Position numbers and translations under genes: made by a program. Below, piece after piece: positions 38,001 through 53,000 of a stretch of DNA of 64,000 bases. The stretch is from Nephromyces sp. MM_2019. Its lineage: Eukaryota > Apicomplexa > Aconoidasida > Nephromycida. Where the stretch lies: assembly GCA_015657535.1 (NCBI GenBank), contig JADHZB010001494.1:62001-126000 (forward strand), in the 5' to 3' direction. How positions within the stretch are numbered: position 1 is the stretch's first letter; every line of letters starts with the position of its first letter. A model generated the notes under the pieces. The model saw only the letters and a program-made list of their open reading frames with translations. It did not search any database and was not told the DNA's origin.

Positions 38001-40486
38001 CTGGTACGTGAACCAACAACACACATGCGCTGCTTTATTTTTATCCTAGCACAATGTCACTACTTTTAAGTGGAGCTTTTTTGCGTTTTATGCCGTTGAT
38101 TTTTATGGGCATATCGCAGAAGTAGCCAGCAGAAATGTTGGCTAAGCATTAGTCAGATCTTTGAATTCGTAACCTCTACAGAGTCGTCTTTAACCTCTTG
38201 TTTATGGTATAGGCTCTGCTTAAAGCCCTACTTCTAATGCATAGTTTTACACTAGGAAAATGGCCTTCAATTTTACAAAGTTATGTGAAGTAAATAGTTG
38301 ACGTATTTTATGCCTGCAGTTTTGAATTTTTTTTAAATTATGAAATTTGTGTGCGTAGCTTTCTTGATTCGCAGTGATTGCTGATGCTAAGCACTTCATA
38401 CTGCAGTTGCAGAATTTGTAAAGTTGCTAATGCTGCATTCACAACAACGGAAAAGATGTGAATACATTATTCACAGCTTTTCCGTTTGTTACGAATGGCT
38501 TCACTGCTTTTTGGTGTTATGATAATACCACCCCCCCTAGGCACAGAAAGTATGCATATGCGTGATTGTTTACTCGCTTCAATCAAGACCTAATAGGATC
38601 AGTCGCAATTCATCTTTGTATATACAGCGGATCGAAATTTTTATGTATATTTTGCGTAAAATTACTTTAGAAATACTATAATAATGAGCTGAAGATTAGT
38701 TAGGAAGGCATTTCATCTAGATTTTACTTTTGTTCTCTAATTTCTCGCTAGTTTTTTATAGCTACGAGATGCTCAAAAATCCCTTTTTTACTCTCACTGC
38801 AAAAAAAGCGGCAAGGAAGCTAGCAAGATGACTGCTACCTTCTTTAATTCTCGTCAGGCCTCTGTCTTACGGCTTCCCCAACTATAAGGTTTCAACCAAC
38901 ATCACGAAGTCAGAAACATTTGGCGACATCGCTGGATATTGATCTTGTGGAGTGTGACGATGCTGTTGAGAATCAATTTTTTAGTCCAGTTTTAGGAAAT
39001 AGGATGATATTTCACTATTCTTCCGGATTATGTATAACAAAAGGGAAAAGCGCTAGTTCTCCTATTACCCTTAAGACGTGTAACTGGAAGGATACCATGA
39101 GCTTGAAAAATTCTGGGCAATTTTGGTACTTCAACCGTAAAAATGGAAGTATTTTGAATTTCTCAGACGATGAAGCGATGACACTAAGCGGGAACGACAT
39201 TTATGCAGCGAAGAAGCATTTGACGGGTAATATATATATATATGTTGGTTGGTCTCGTTTGTGATTGGTTCTAGGGGAAGTAGAATTTTTTTTTGTAGGA
39301 TTTGATTTCCTTTGTTAACTATTCCCCCCTCCTCGTATTGGTACGGATGATAATATCTACTAGCTTTAATAAAAAAATGTAAGAGTAATGGGAGATTTAA
39401 TTTTCAAATTGAAAGAAGTAACCGAAAAGTAAAAAGAAAATTTATAAAAATGATATTCTCAAAAGATTACATTCTTCAAGATTTAAGAAAGCCTCGATAT
39501 TTAGATTCGTGTGTATTTGATAAAGCTCTTGGCGAATAAAGCATTCTCATACTAATTTTTCATGCTTTTTTATGTTCTTTTGCATATTTGCATGTAGCCT
39601 ACCATGAACACGGCATTCGCTCGCCATGAAAATGCTTCATGCTCTTCAACGCTGATTTCCCATTTATGCTCAAAAAAATTTTTCTCCGAAAAAATCAAAT
39701 TTGATTGTTCTTACTTTTGGTTGCCTAGTGTAATCACTTTGTTGTGTTCTGTCAATCATTTTATATCTTCTTCCACGTGCTTCACATCTTTTGAGGAAAC
39801 TCTCTGTCTGCTTGAGAGGTGTAGGAGTAGGAAATGAAGGCTCTGCCCGTGGAGGTACTCGAAAAAAACCTCACTATAGCCATGTGTCGCTTTTTTTTGG
39901 CCCTCATACTTTCTTTTCCCAAATTAAGAGTCAGGTGCTATCTCTGCGATGTGCTTGGTGCATATATTGCTAAAATTACTCGGCTGATAAGTCAGCTTTC
40001 TGCACTTTTCTTGTGCAAGTTACGCGAAGGTCACAGTTTTTAAAAAAGCTAGTTATCGGCTTAGTCGTAGCGACAAACGTCAATATGTGCAAATGTTTTC
40101 AATTATTTAGAATGTCTTTTTGAATATCCCTCCAATCTTAATAAAAGTGTGCTCCTGGATATTCCCTTGTTTAAACTGTAAATCTAATGCGGGGAATACT
40201 TGTGTAACTAGCTTTTGAAGAAGAATTTTTTTTCCGATTGTACTTGGGTTCTAATATATTAAACTTTCTTCTGTCGTATCCACCTGCAGAGAAAAACACC
40301 AAGACAACATGTTTAACCGCCAGGCTTAATATGGAAAGCCTGAATGCCAAACCCCACTTAGTTGGTACAAATTGCTTGGTTAATACTCTAGAAGATCAGC
40401 TTAGCGATCTCTATCGCTTTGAGTTGATATGGAAGGAGCCTGATATAGATACTAGATTTCCATTAGAGGCTGGAAAATACGTTTGA
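32088..40486 (+). CDS. Polypeptide N-acetylgalactosaminyltransferase with ricin-type lectin domain (8 exons)
   Basis: Exons: 32088-32526, 33414-33704, 35102-35330, 35736-35833, 36853-36976, 37726-38003, 38858-39226, 40290-40486. All phases match and give 674 residues. The enzyme moves GalNAc from UDP-GalNAc to Ser/Thr of secreted proteins in the Golgi, starting mucin-type glycans. The GT-A domain shows SVIIAARNE (about 181), EIILVDDFS (211), GLIRSRLFGA, the metal-binding DAH (269-271), AAGGIYAI (337), WGAENIE (362-368) and GHVFDR with H390, so the catalytic set is intact. A linker with TWLDNYYAYF leads to a beta-trefoil lectin region from about 480, with GLCLTAS, SSGLCITKG and a QxW-type QFW. 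The N-terminus has three hydrophobic segments (about 25-44, 50-68, 85-100), whereas family members normally have one signal anchor. The ATG at 32088 was chosen because the frame is open from there into the family domain. Confidence 0.95.
37153..37173. repeat. TG microsatellite
   Basis: A TG run on the sense strand of the GalNAc-transferase intron between the exons ending at 36976 and starting at 37726. Confidence 0.85.
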
Positions 40487-43400
40487 GCTTTTTATGCTAT
40501 GTGGATGTCCGGATCAACAAGAATAAATGATTAGGATGTATTTGGTTCATATTATTTTTGTAGGCAGGAATAATGTGTGTTGATGTACGCGAGATTACGT
40601 CGTACTCGGTAATTTCAGTTCCCCGCTTCTATGCTTTGAGGATGTTGCTTTTGCGTAGGCGAAATGCCTACGCGGTTTGACAGGGGTACGTGCACAAAAT
40701 CACGCATAAACTCTTAAACGCGCACATACATACACGTATATTATGTTTTAGTTACATTATATGCTATGCTAGCGGTGTTGCGCTTGTGTGTTAAATTTAC
40801 AGATGAGAGCTACATGCCTAGCTATCTGGAAATACAAGTTGTAAATTATTACCCTAGAATTTTTTTTGGGCTTCAAACTCTTGCGGTTAATTTTCCCTAA
40901 CCCCTCGGTGATGATATTGAAATTCAACGTGCTTCATTCCGTGTATAGGCTTCTTTAGCCCTTCTGTAAAACTAAAAACTCTAGTTTTTGACTAGACCAC
41001 CCAAACTGGAGGTAAACATGTAGAAGTACAAAATCTAGCAGAATTTCATCGTGCCTCTAGTGCGCGGAAGGAGGAAAGCAAAATGGCTGAGAACCTAAAG
41101 CAAGTAGTTTATGGCACACTAAGTAGGCTTCAGATAGGACCTGCCCGCTGAAGACTTTTTGGAGAACCGCATTCCTTGTGGGACTAATGGCAGGAGATTA
41201 AGAGGAACATATAGAGTTAAGCAATTTAAAACTGAATAGTGCTTGATTAACCTTAGAAAGCTGCATTAGCGCTGTGCAACACACCTTTAGCAGGCTCCCC
41301 TGGAAAGCTGCTAAGCAGCTTATTGGCTGTTTTTGGAAGCACTCCTTAATACTGAGCTCTAATAGCATTGTTATTGCCTCAGTTTTTGCCTCCCCCATCA
41401 TACAACGGATATATATGCAAGCCGCTCATTGTTTAGTGGAGCATCTATGCTGCTCGCATTCACTTCATCCAAGAGTATATTATTTTCCATCTATGTTGAA
41501 GCACGGCCTGGTATCATCACTACCCATAAAGGAATATTTCTTACAATCTTTCATTTCAATCTTTTCTGCAACTTTTAAAGAAAGACTACAATGTTCATGC
41601 TAAATTTTGAACACTGCGCTTCAAAGCTGTATTTGAAGCAAATTTATTCACCGGATGCCGAAAGTAGCAAACTCTGGTTTGCTCATAAAGAAACTTGAAT
41701 TACCGGCATGTCAAACTCTGAGAACCCAAGGTCATCTCGTCGCCTAGGCAATACTTGAAATGCCTTCTGAACTGAAGAATCAGCGAATTTCATGAACGTT
41801 GGAGGTTGCGTAAGAATGTATATACGACTAAGTCAAAATATTTGAAAAAGCATGAAATTTCACCCTTGAAATGGCGATTTCTTTATCATCAGTGTCTCCG
41901 TGGGGACCAAAAAATTACAGGGTACGCTGCTCATCACGGTTACGTAGCAGGTTTCCGCCTCCTCACAATAAATCATCTAAAGTAGCCAAGAGAAGTTGCG
42001 CTGGCTTCGCCGTTTCGCAGCTTATGCTTACAGAGCTATACAACTCATGGTAGATACATTGAAAAAACCCCCAAGACAAGGTTATTTATAATTTTTGTGT
42101 GGAAAAACTACTTTGGAGTTCACACGCAAAGAGGTTAATACGCGCTTTTGACTCCTTATTAGATGGTTCACCCGCAGCACGCACTACAGCAGTGAGTATT
42201 GTATGAATAAAGTACTTGCGGGGAAAAAATAATTGAGGGAAGGTAACAATATGGCCGCAGCAGATGAAGGTGACAATATAGCCGAAGAAGATCGTGGCAA
42301 TATGGCGCAGGAGATATCGCACAGCATGGAAACAACCAGTGCGACTGAAGATAGATTCTCTTCAAATCAGCCAAATCTACATACAGCAAAATGGATGATG
42401 CTCAAGGCATAAGAGGTGGTGGAAAGGTATCCGCACCACTCAAGGCGACATTTTGCTAATTGAAGTTATATCTTGTGAAATCGGGTTCATTGAACCCATT
42501 ACTACCGTAGTTCATGAAACATATTAGGGCGAACAACATCCTAAATCAATAAATTTAGCAAGGTACCACTAATAAAGGATACGAGTGACCCTCAGCTTAA
42601 CGATCGGTATGAAAAGAATAATACACTAGCAGATTTAGCGTTCACCACATCGTAGGGCAAGAATCATATCGCTACAGAGAGACGTTATCTTGCGAAATAC
42701 ACGCGATAGGAATTATCAGAGCATTAAAGTCCTCCGTTAGCAGCTGGTTTCCAGTGGAATCGATAAAAATTTTATCAGAAAAATGCAGATTTACCAAGTA
42801 AAAGAATGCGAAACTCTGTCTAAAAGGTACTATCCTTAAGGCAATAGTGAAATATGCGTGATAGTCTCAGTTTAGAGGAGACTTGGTAAACAAAAGCATT
42901 AATGTCCACCAAAAGTACCAATTCAATGAAGGATCTTTCTCGAGAATCTTGTAAAGTAAGAACAAACATGTGAGAGCTAGTCGCCTAAAGAGTATGCGGG
43001 GTGCCAACTGCGGCGCTGGTACTGCTTTCGATTTAGCAAGCATAAATCTTAGCCAATTGGTTTACGTAGACATGATCATGCTTTAAGTTTAAATTTTGAA
43101 CTTTCGCGCAGTCACAATTCACCAAAGCCCCCGAAAAAAATAGCAACCTCGCCACTATAGCTTTTTAAGCGAATACCTTGTGTGAGTAAAATTCAAGAGA
43201 ATCCAAAAAGGCCTTAAATTCACCTCTTTATCAAGACAAATAAATTAATTTTTCCGCATAAAGGAAGACGCACGGGCCCATGGGAAAGAAATGAGATGCT
43301 ACGCAATTGTACTCGTTAAACACAAGATGAAAGAAGATGAAATGCAAAAAAACTAAGGGATGAATACAGTGAAGATGTGTAATTTTACTCAGCGATGTTT

Positions 43401-44011
43401 TTGCACAAAGGAATACGCTCCTCGCTCTCTTAAATTGATAGGTTGATACACCGCAGCATGAATTTTCTTGAAGGTTTCCATAAATTCAGGAGAACAATTT
43501 TCAAGATAACAGCAACTCCAGAATTGCAAGCAAGAGGGCAAACATTCAAAAATCATACTACAAAAAGCTTGCCAATCAAAATAAAATAATTTCCCTGCCA
43601 GTCATATGGGATATAACTTTGAGTACCACAAAAGATATCTTAACGATGAAGCTAAGAGGATATGAAGTGCATAATAGGCGGTGGTAGAATTACTGCGGTT
43701 TATTCAAAAACACCGCAATGGCTCAGCGAATAGTACACATCACCAAAATAGCAGCTTTGATAGAGTATTACATGCTTACTGAATGCACAACTGAATGGGG
43801 AAGGTAACGATAGCTCACAATCAGCCCAAATGCATTACAAACTGCGTCACAACACCAGCAATAGCAGAAACTTTGAGCACGTCGTAGTAAGTTTAGAGTT
43901 CGTTAATCAAACACTGAGAATGAAGGTAAACAACCCAATCTCTCAAACAAAATTCTGCTGCTAAAAATTCAAAAAATTTTTTGGTGCTAAAGGTCGCCCA
44001 TCTATAGTAAA
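40487..44011. other. Convergent intergenic stretch
   Basis: This is the space between the 3' end of the plus-strand GalNAc-transferase and the 3' end of the minus-strand MYG1 gene, holding both 3' flanks. A 109-codon plus frame (41274-41603) and an overlapping minus frame have no domain. From about 43 kb the given strand becomes A-rich, as expected for the tail of the MYG1 transcript. A small repeat-bearing frame lies at 42233-42412. Confidence 0.5.
42233..42412 (+). repeat. 27-base codon-preserving repeat in a short open frame
   Basis: Two 27-base units (42242-42268, 42269-42295) and a third, shorter one (from 42296, three bases deleted) follow each other without breaking the frame. They encode variants of G-N-M/I-A-x-x-D. 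The frame runs from 42233, with an ATG at 42251 in a good context (AATATGGCC), to TAA at 42412 and would give 53 residues. It may be a small acidic protein, an exon relic or chance. No family is recognised. Confidence 0.3.
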
Positions 44012-47000
44012 CTAAAATAAATTTCTATCTTTTGATTCGACTTCACGAGCATTCTGGTTTAAGGCAGCCAAAGCTAGTTGCTTAGCGGTCTCCTGAACAA
44101 AGAGAAAATAAAAAACTTCATGAGTAACATGATGAAATAGATTACTACAAAGTTCAAGTAAAAGCTGTTTCTCTCAAGGGTATTCAGACTAGGAAAAGGA
44201 CTAAAAACGGTAAGCAAGCAGTCGCGCCGGTATGAATGACTTCATCAAATGAAAGGCATATAAAATAACAGCAAATACTAAAAATTAAAAAAAAAATTTA
44301 ATAGAAGCAAAAGAAAATTAAGCTGAATGAGCATGCTTAGCTAGTCCAAAGCGATGAAAGCGCAAGCTCAGAATCCGGGAAGAACAAAACAAAAAAGGAA
44401 AAAATCGGATTAAAAGAGAAACGAGGAGCAACATAAAAAACGTCGTGCAGTGCCACCAAAGAATAAATAATCCAGACTAAAGAGAAGAACGATTATTCTT
44501 CCAAAATAGCATATAAATACAAAAAGACATACTGTCAATTAGCAAGTTTGAAAAAATCCTACAAAAACTCAGCGGCTTGCACGTGAAGATTATAATCACC
44601 AAAAACGTCTCAAATACTAATAAATTCACCATAGAAAGCAAACATACTAAAAATCGATTTGGTGCGTTTTCAAAAACAATACAAAGCCACAAACACTCCA
44701 TAATGCATAAAAATTTATTTATCATGCTTTTGACAAAGTTTTGTCCAGATAAACAAGCCTTTATTATGATATATAACTTGATAAATTTTATACATTAAAA
44801 TAATACTTTTATACAGACAATTGGAGTTTTTGACTCTTATTCGCACCCAGCAGCTCTCCAGGAGAAACTAACCGAAAAGGGACAAACACGCAGATTTTAT
44901 ACAGATTTAATTGTAAATGATAAAGTTGTGGATAATCTTACCTCCGAGCACACAAACACTCGGAGGTTGATCAAATAACTTCCATGTTTTTACCAGCTTC
45001 TCACCGTGTGTGTATCTTACACTAAAAAACTCAAGACAGCTAGTAAATCATGAAAATATTATCAAAATTCAGAACTTTCTAAAGACTATTGGTATGCCAA
45101 TACAATGTAAGCTTTGAATGGTGGTGATCGCGTTTTCGAGCTCAGAGCATGCTCGCTGGCGTGATTGAGATATACTATTCAAGCAGGGTGCACAAATACG
45201 CACTGAGCTAAGATTAAGCCAAACAAAAAAACAGCGGAAATGCTCATGTAATGCGTGAAGAACGGAGTGAATGAAGAGTGACCTTGCTGGTAGTAACGCC
45301 TAGGTGTCCAGCAGAGTCTGAAGAAGACAAAGACAGGAATTAAGCAATTAATACGGTATAATTATGGCCACAGTATAAACTGGAAACTGCGAAAATACAC
45401 TATGTTATGATGAAATCGAAATTCAAAACAATAAAAACTCATTAGCATAAGGCAGTGGCAAAAAGCTAGCAGCTACAGGAAGCAGGTAAAATAGAGTAGA
45501 AAAGCTAGCAACCACATGAAGCAGGGAAACTAAGGACTACGCTACAGCTCAATAAGCTAGTCTTTTGCTGCCTAAAATTTCTAGTGACTGCTTGAGGAAA
45601 TATATATACCGTTTCTTCCAATCATACTGTGCGTGTCAGCTTTCCGTAATATTTTCATACTAATAGGAAGTATAACTTGGCATCATAAAAAAAAACATAC
45701 CGAAGAAACTGTAAACATCTCAGCACACAACCAAATAACGAAATGCTACCACACACACACACACACCATGATATGACAGAAAGGGTAATCTAGCAATGGC
45801 AGCATAAAGCTTTGATCTGACCGGAAAAAATATAATAAATATTCCTGAATCCAAGTCTATAACCAGTAAAGCATATAGTATCTTTTACTGTGTGCAAGAA
45901 ATTTTGCTTTTGTGATCTACAAACACAAGGTGATGGCGAAGCATGCAGAGTCTAGTATAGAGCCACGCACACACACAAAAATCAAGCAAAAAAAATCTTC
46001 AAAATGGGAGAGCAGCATAGCTACTCATACAAAACATAAAAAGATCATAAAAAACATAAAATTATCCCAACAAATATCAAAATAAAAGCTTTCAAACGCA
46101 TCTACTCACTAAAAAAAGCTCAAAATTTCCTCGAAGCTCACAAATCTACAAAATATGAAAAAAGCCATAAAAAAAAGAAAATTTAAACCTGAAAAACTCG
46201 TTCAAAAAGTAAATTTCTTATATCTTCAAAGACTTACGAACGAAGACAAGGCCACTAATTCCATATTCCCTAGCGGCTTCATTCAGCTCTTCATTTCTGA
46301 GACCTGCACAGGTGAAGACAGTAAAAATCTATACTGCAACCGCTATCTCTTCGACAAGCAGTGAGAGCGGTGCGTTGAGAGTTTTCATACTAACAGCACG
46401 CATTTAAAACAGGAAATCAATGCTTTAGCAAACACATACCCGAAATCATTGAATGTAGTCATATTAACCTACATATTTTACCTATGAAGGAGTTGTATAT
46501 GATATGAGAGTTCTCTCTATTACATGCAAGTTACCATGCCTTATAAAAGGGCATATAACTTTGTTTGAGCAAGTCGCTTTTCTCACATCCTCTAGCTCAA
46601 GCAGAGAATCGGATCATTAAAATCAGATTATGCAAAAAATCTATTGAAGTTTTGAAATATAATTCATCAGGAAAATGATTTGTGTAATATGCATAGAAAA
46701 AAGAGGCTGATTGCAACTCAAGAGCCTTCCACCAACTATTTTAAAGGGTAAATACAGCTAAAAGGAGCACTGCTATCCAAATGTTTGGGTTATCAACTGC
46801 ATGGAAAAACTGATGCTTTTTAAACTGCCAAAAAACCAGCCGTTTAGCATGATTTACCTGCGAAAGACGCAGATGCAACTGAGATAATATATATGCAGCG
46901 AAGGAGAAATAGGTGAATTTAGAAAGTGCGAATTTTTGGAGAATGGGGGATGCCATTATTTGATGGATTTGTATGCGTGTGTATATATGATATCATAAAA

Positions 47001-50000
47001 ATGAGATAAGTCTACACATATACACACAATATCCAAACGAATTTGAGATTATATCAATATTTCACAGATTTATCTGTATACATACAGCATTACATATATC
47101 CGATATGGAAAAACTCTCTCTACACACACACACACACAACATCTAACGAAAAAGCCACCATTCAACTCAACAAAATTAGGACTCAACAGAAGATGCCACA
47201 TCGCATACCAAGTCACTCAGAAAGAGAGATCAACAAACGGCAGAAAAAAACAAGTTTCTGGCAGTGAATGCAAATTCTTCAGCAACTAGCTAACACGAAA
47301 AACTCACTACTTCTTGCGAATCAGTAAAAGATAAAATATTCATGACAAAAAATGAAGCAGAATGATAATTTTTCAAGCATTTTTATTCACATAATGTGAG
47401 CTTAAAGATGAAGCATTCACATACCCCGCAATGACTTTGGAAGAGCTAGTCTTGGGGTAAAATTGCAACCTTTTTCAGGAACGCCACGAAGTATCCTAGA
47501 AACATTTTAAGACAAACACACAACACTTTTTCCCTGCAAAATTTGAAATTTACGGGATGCATTATGCATCATCACATGCTAAACTTATAAATACAAGAAT
47601 AAATCGCTTGCTGCTAATTCATGACAGCGAAAGATATTCAGTATCAAAGAAAAGGCAATAGGGGAGTGCATATCATTCCATAGGAAAAAGTGAAGAAACA
47701 ACACACATGATCTTCAGCGTTTATGAGTTTCTTAATCAGATCTAGCTAGAAATGCACCGAAAAAGCAGTTGTCTGTGGACATAATACGCAGAGCATAGCT
47801 TTATCAGAGGATTTTTGAAGAGAAAGCTCATATATATGCGACTTCACAGCAGATAGAAGAGCTACCGTACACTGCATTCCTCGATAGGCTAAACTGAGAA
47901 TCGCACAAAATAGTGAACTCATTTTATTAGAAAAACTCATAATTAGCTACACACATGTTACAACTCCACTCAACAAAAGAGCAAAAGCATCATTTTTTAA
48001 ATGGAAAAAACAGCGAATTGGTAAACATAAAGGAAAACTGATGTTATTCACCAGCGGCTACTAGTTAAGGCATTCTTTTGAGTTTATTTCCATAAAAACT
48101 GTTTACAGAAGCAATATTCTATATATATGCTCTTCAATTTGTAAGGAAAGAACCTAATTTGTTATTGAAGGGTTGCTAAATTGTTCAGAAGTAATAAAAA
48201 AAGAGCTCAAACAACATGGTTTTATTCATCTTGTCAAAAAGGTAAAAACCTACTGCAAAAGAAGAATAAAAGAATATTTTTGCAACTACAAAGGGCTACA
48301 AAGTACCTACATCGGGAGGAGGAGAAAGCTTACGTTTAAAAGGAGAAAAAATACCTCCCACATGAAGTTATCTCGAGTGATGGATGCTAAATCCACACAC
48401 AAGTACCTTTAATATACGAAGAAAAATCAACCTAAGATATGCAAAGCAGGCTTTAAAGCAGAGTGATTCCTGGAAACCCACAGCGAAGATTTCCCGGTCA
48501 TTGATAAACCAGTTCCTCAAAAAAGTACAAAAAAAAACTGCAATTTCTAAAGAAAAAAATCACACACAAAGGTCAGCACAAAAACACCACAGGAAGAAGA
48601 GGGAGATGGAGGTTCCGGCAGTGAAGAAGGCAGCAAATCGATTCATTCTATACAAGCCGCCATTTGAAGCAGATAAGCTTATCACATGTATCATAAAAAC
48701 CTCAACACACGCGAAAAAACTAACCAGTTTGACGTCTTTGATTCCGGATGAATGAAAAATTTAACCAAAGGAGCATCACCAACCTTCGAACCAGCAGATT
48801 CTCCCCGCTCCAAGTCATGGATATGATCCTAGAAATAACCACTAAAATTTTTTTAAATTAACCGTTTTCATCTAGAGGCTCTACTAGTAAGACACCTGCA
48901 CAAATAGCTGCCTTCCACTAAAGAAACTTCCACAAAAAAAAAGGATTTTAATTAGGTTTTGAGCCAAGAGATGCTCACCTACTTCTTATCCAAGAAGCAA
49001 TCAAAAAATGAAGTAAAAGAATAGCTTACAGCAAAGAGAAGAGCTGCTGTCTTATAATTTCATCTTTTTTCAAGTATTGATTTACCGAAAATGCTGTCGA
49101 AAAATACCTAAAAGGCTAGTAAGAAACTAGAGGCATAAAAACGCTTGCAGCTCATCCACCACTATACGATTTCAAGACATACACACACACAAAGAGCAAG
49201 GTAACGAGGATGCCGTAAAATTTCCTGCCAAAAAATAAACCAGCGTGATACGACAAAAACACACAGAAAAAGGCAATAATTTACTGGTTTTACTCCAGAA
49301 TTTTGTTCTTCAATACCAAATATATCTTGCTCATTTATTAGTATTAATCATAACTTTTTCAAAACTATATAAAGCAGTAAACATCAAAAAAGGAGCATCA
49401 AAACTGCGAAAATTAAAATGAAAAAACCATCAAGTGGTGGAAGCAATGAGAAGGCAGGTAGAGCGAATTTACCAGTGCAGGGCATCCAACTGGAAAAATT
49501 AGGATTTCACCAGAAGAATCCACTTCAAATCTACGTTCAAGAGCCTCCATCACTACTACCCTCGCAGGCCATAAGTCCTGTTGCATTAGTATTGAAGAAG
49601 CAGATGAAGAAGATGCAGGCATTTTACGAAAAAGCCAAGAATGCATGGCTTCTCAACAGATTAAAACTAAAATTACAGAGGGAATGAGCAAGAAGCAAAT
49701 AGAAATGGCGGAAAAAGCATCAAAAGAAACTGTAGGAAGCTCAAAAGGCAAAGTATGGAAATTTCCTGCTTTCGAGGTATAAAAGGTACACATGTAATGA
49801 GACTTCATTAAAACTACAAAACAAGCAGTCGCTATTTAGTGGGATGAGAATGCTACGAGAAAGAAATGGTGAAACTTAGAAACAAACACGCACACACAAT
49901 AGGATGTAAATGCTCAACAGAAGGAAGTGATTCAATTTCAAAAAAAGCATACACACACACGCATCTATCAAGCAAAGGAACGGCTCTACAAACACCCCAG

Positions 50001-53000
50001 TTGAATGCATAAAAAGCAGACTAAAATCTCCTCTTAAAAGTAGATAAAAGCTGTAATCGGAAGAAACACAACAGTTTTGCTAGAAAAAAACAAAAAAGTG
50101 GATGAAGAAATCATAAGGAGGAAACAAAAAACACACACAACTCATTGTAAAAAAAAATTTCCGGAATTTTGATTGAGAGCTACTCAAAGTGCGATATCAA
50201 GCAGAAAAGCTATTAGTATGACGTACATTCAACAGGACATCCAATTGGGAGCTGAAAAACAAGAGATTTATATATATGTGATACAAAAGTTGATGCAAAT
50301 TCCAGCTTATAAACGGATAGCTAAGCAGGCTTTACTTAAGAAAATACCACTATTTTAACACTGTAGAGGCATTGTACATTAAAAGAATGCAGCCAAATTT
50401 TGGCAAAAATCAAAAGGATGAAAAAAACGAGAATTTCCTACTTTAAAGAGCAAGAAATCGAACATTTAAGCTTTACTGTTTCATCTTCAAGCATGAAAAA
50501 CACCGTTTTTCAGCTTAAAAGATTGAAATTTCGCTCTTTACAAAGAGCTTTGCTTTTCTCTAAACAAAACCTTGTAGTTTAATTCCCCTTATCTACCTTA
50601 ACAAGAACTGCATTAGAAATAGCAAATTTTATTTTAAAAACTGCTAGATGCATGTAATTTAGTTACTTCACCTTTATGACGAAAATATTAAGAGTATATA
50701 CATCCGATGTATTTTTATCGTAATATACATAATATCACTGTATGAATAGCTCAAGAAGCTCAAAAATCCAACTAGCTTAGAAAACTTTCTACGAGCTACT
50801 ATTTTTGCTTTCCTAAGAAATATCCAATATTTAATATATTGACAAACTCAGGCTTATCAGCTATAAATCACACTTTTTTTTAAATTTGATGAGTTTTCTG
50901 GAGAAAATATGCATATAGAATGATGTTTTGTATGCCTAGAGACTATATTATCTGCTGCTGAACAAGAGGAAGAAGTAGAGTACATGAAGTTATATGATAT
51001 GTTGTTGAAGTAGATAAACATGAACAAGTATGTTAATTAAGCTATAAACAAAAACAAGAATACACACACACTCATAACCAAGAATACCATATTATATAGG
51101 TGGCTATTCATTAGTTTCTATAAAATAAACTAAACAAGCTTCCTAGTGAAAAGCAAACAGATTGGAGGTTTTTATTCTTTGAAATCATCAGGAGGCTTGG
51201 GATTGCCACAACTATCATTGCAACATACTTCTGATCCAGGCACACACACACACACACACTTCCTACCTCAAAGTTAGCAAACAAAATAAAGTAAAAAAAA
51301 GATTTATTATCAGCTCTGAATGCACTGTATTTTCTTATCGAAATTGCTTACAGAAACTCTTCTCTGACAAGCTCCATAGCCCCTCTGAATTTATCCTATA
51401 GAAAAAAAATTCACCCAAGTAGCTAGTGCGACAAAAAAATAAACGCACACACAAAGAAACAAAAAAATCTAATACACACACGTTAAATACCAAAAGGCAC
51501 ACACAAGTCATACATTGCAGATTGATACGATTAAACGCTTTAAAAATTTAACGAGATAAAAACAATCAGATATATTAGGTTCAGCAAATTACAAACTCGA
51601 TAGGAATGAGGAAGCAAAGAGATTTTGTTTCCAAACAGAAGAAAGACATTCCATAGTATAGTGTAGATGATATTAAAAAAGAAAAATCCACACAGAAATT
51701 TGGAAAAAACTGCAAACAACTTCAAGCTGAAGCAAAGAATGGCATCATCTTGAAGAGAGAAGATTAAATCACAAGAATGCAGATAATCATAGCAAAAACA
51801 CATGATGAATTACGTAAAACTCTGCAGAAAATCGCAAATTAAAAAAATTAGAGGCAGAAAATGAAGATAACACACATTTTGCTTAAAGACTTGAAAGAAA
51901 AGTAGATTTTGTGACTAAATTAGCTTAAATTTCCTCAGAGAAAATCTACTTATTAAAAGAATATATTAGGATGATTCCAACATACACACTTTTCCAGAAA
52001 GCAGGGTATAAAGGAAGAGCTTTCAAGCTCATTTAGTGGTGGTGAATAAAAATTTCAGGTTTTTCATCATCATAAATGTTAATTGCATCGGTAGGAGAGA
52101 GAAAAAATGCGAAGCTCAAAAAAGCTCTTGAATACACCCAGTGCTTATCATTACACATAAAAGAATGCAGATTCTCTTTTATGCACTATATTCAGAGACA
52201 GCAGATGAAGAAGCAGATTTGAAGAAGATGAAGAAGCAAATGAGAAAACATATGAAGAAAAAAACCGCCAGCACAAAGCTGAGAACACATCAAGAATCCC
52301 ATCGCTTTAAAGCCTCATACTCAAACAACCAACCTAAACCTAACCAATGAAAATACAAAGGAAGAGATTCCAACACGCACACAAGATTTGATTTAAAAAG
52401 CTACGGTGCTTCTGCAAGATCTTTGGATTAAAAAATTGAAAAAATGAAAAGTCACAAACAAAGCAGGTCTCACGCTCTCAAGAGCATCATGCTCCTTCCA
52501 GCTAGGATTTAAACGAGAGATTCTGCTTCCGAGATCAGTTGACTGCATGTATCTCAGCTTGTTGCTTTCGCTTGCGGATATTCCATTATCTAGAGCATCA
52601 ATAGATTCCAGAAAATGCTGCATTTCAAACACACTTAAAACATCAATGCAGCGAAACCGATGCTAGAAGAAGAGGCTCTATGCAAAGCAGGAATACTAGG
52701 GTAGAAGGCCGCATGGTCATTTTTTCTTGCAGTACCCCAGCTGTATCGACGGCATTTTGAGGCTTAAAAAACCTCAAATTTACCAAGATAGTGGCAAAAT
52801 TTCGCAGAATGTAGGCCACTTGCTCAACATCCTAATCTAAAGATGAAAGAGAGTGCAGTAAAGCCAAATTTGCGAAAAAATCTTCAAGACTCTTCCTCAA
52901 TTTGCACTTCTTTCAGAGTGTATTAGAACGTGGAGAAAAGCACAGCGTTCAGATGCATCTGCACTCTCAAGCAAGCGTAAACCTTTATTAGCAGGCCAGA

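Noticed and set aside
41274..41603. 109-codon plus-strand frame between the convergent genes
   Set aside because: No domain, overlapped by an equally plausible minus frame, and outside any skewed, transcribed-looking region.
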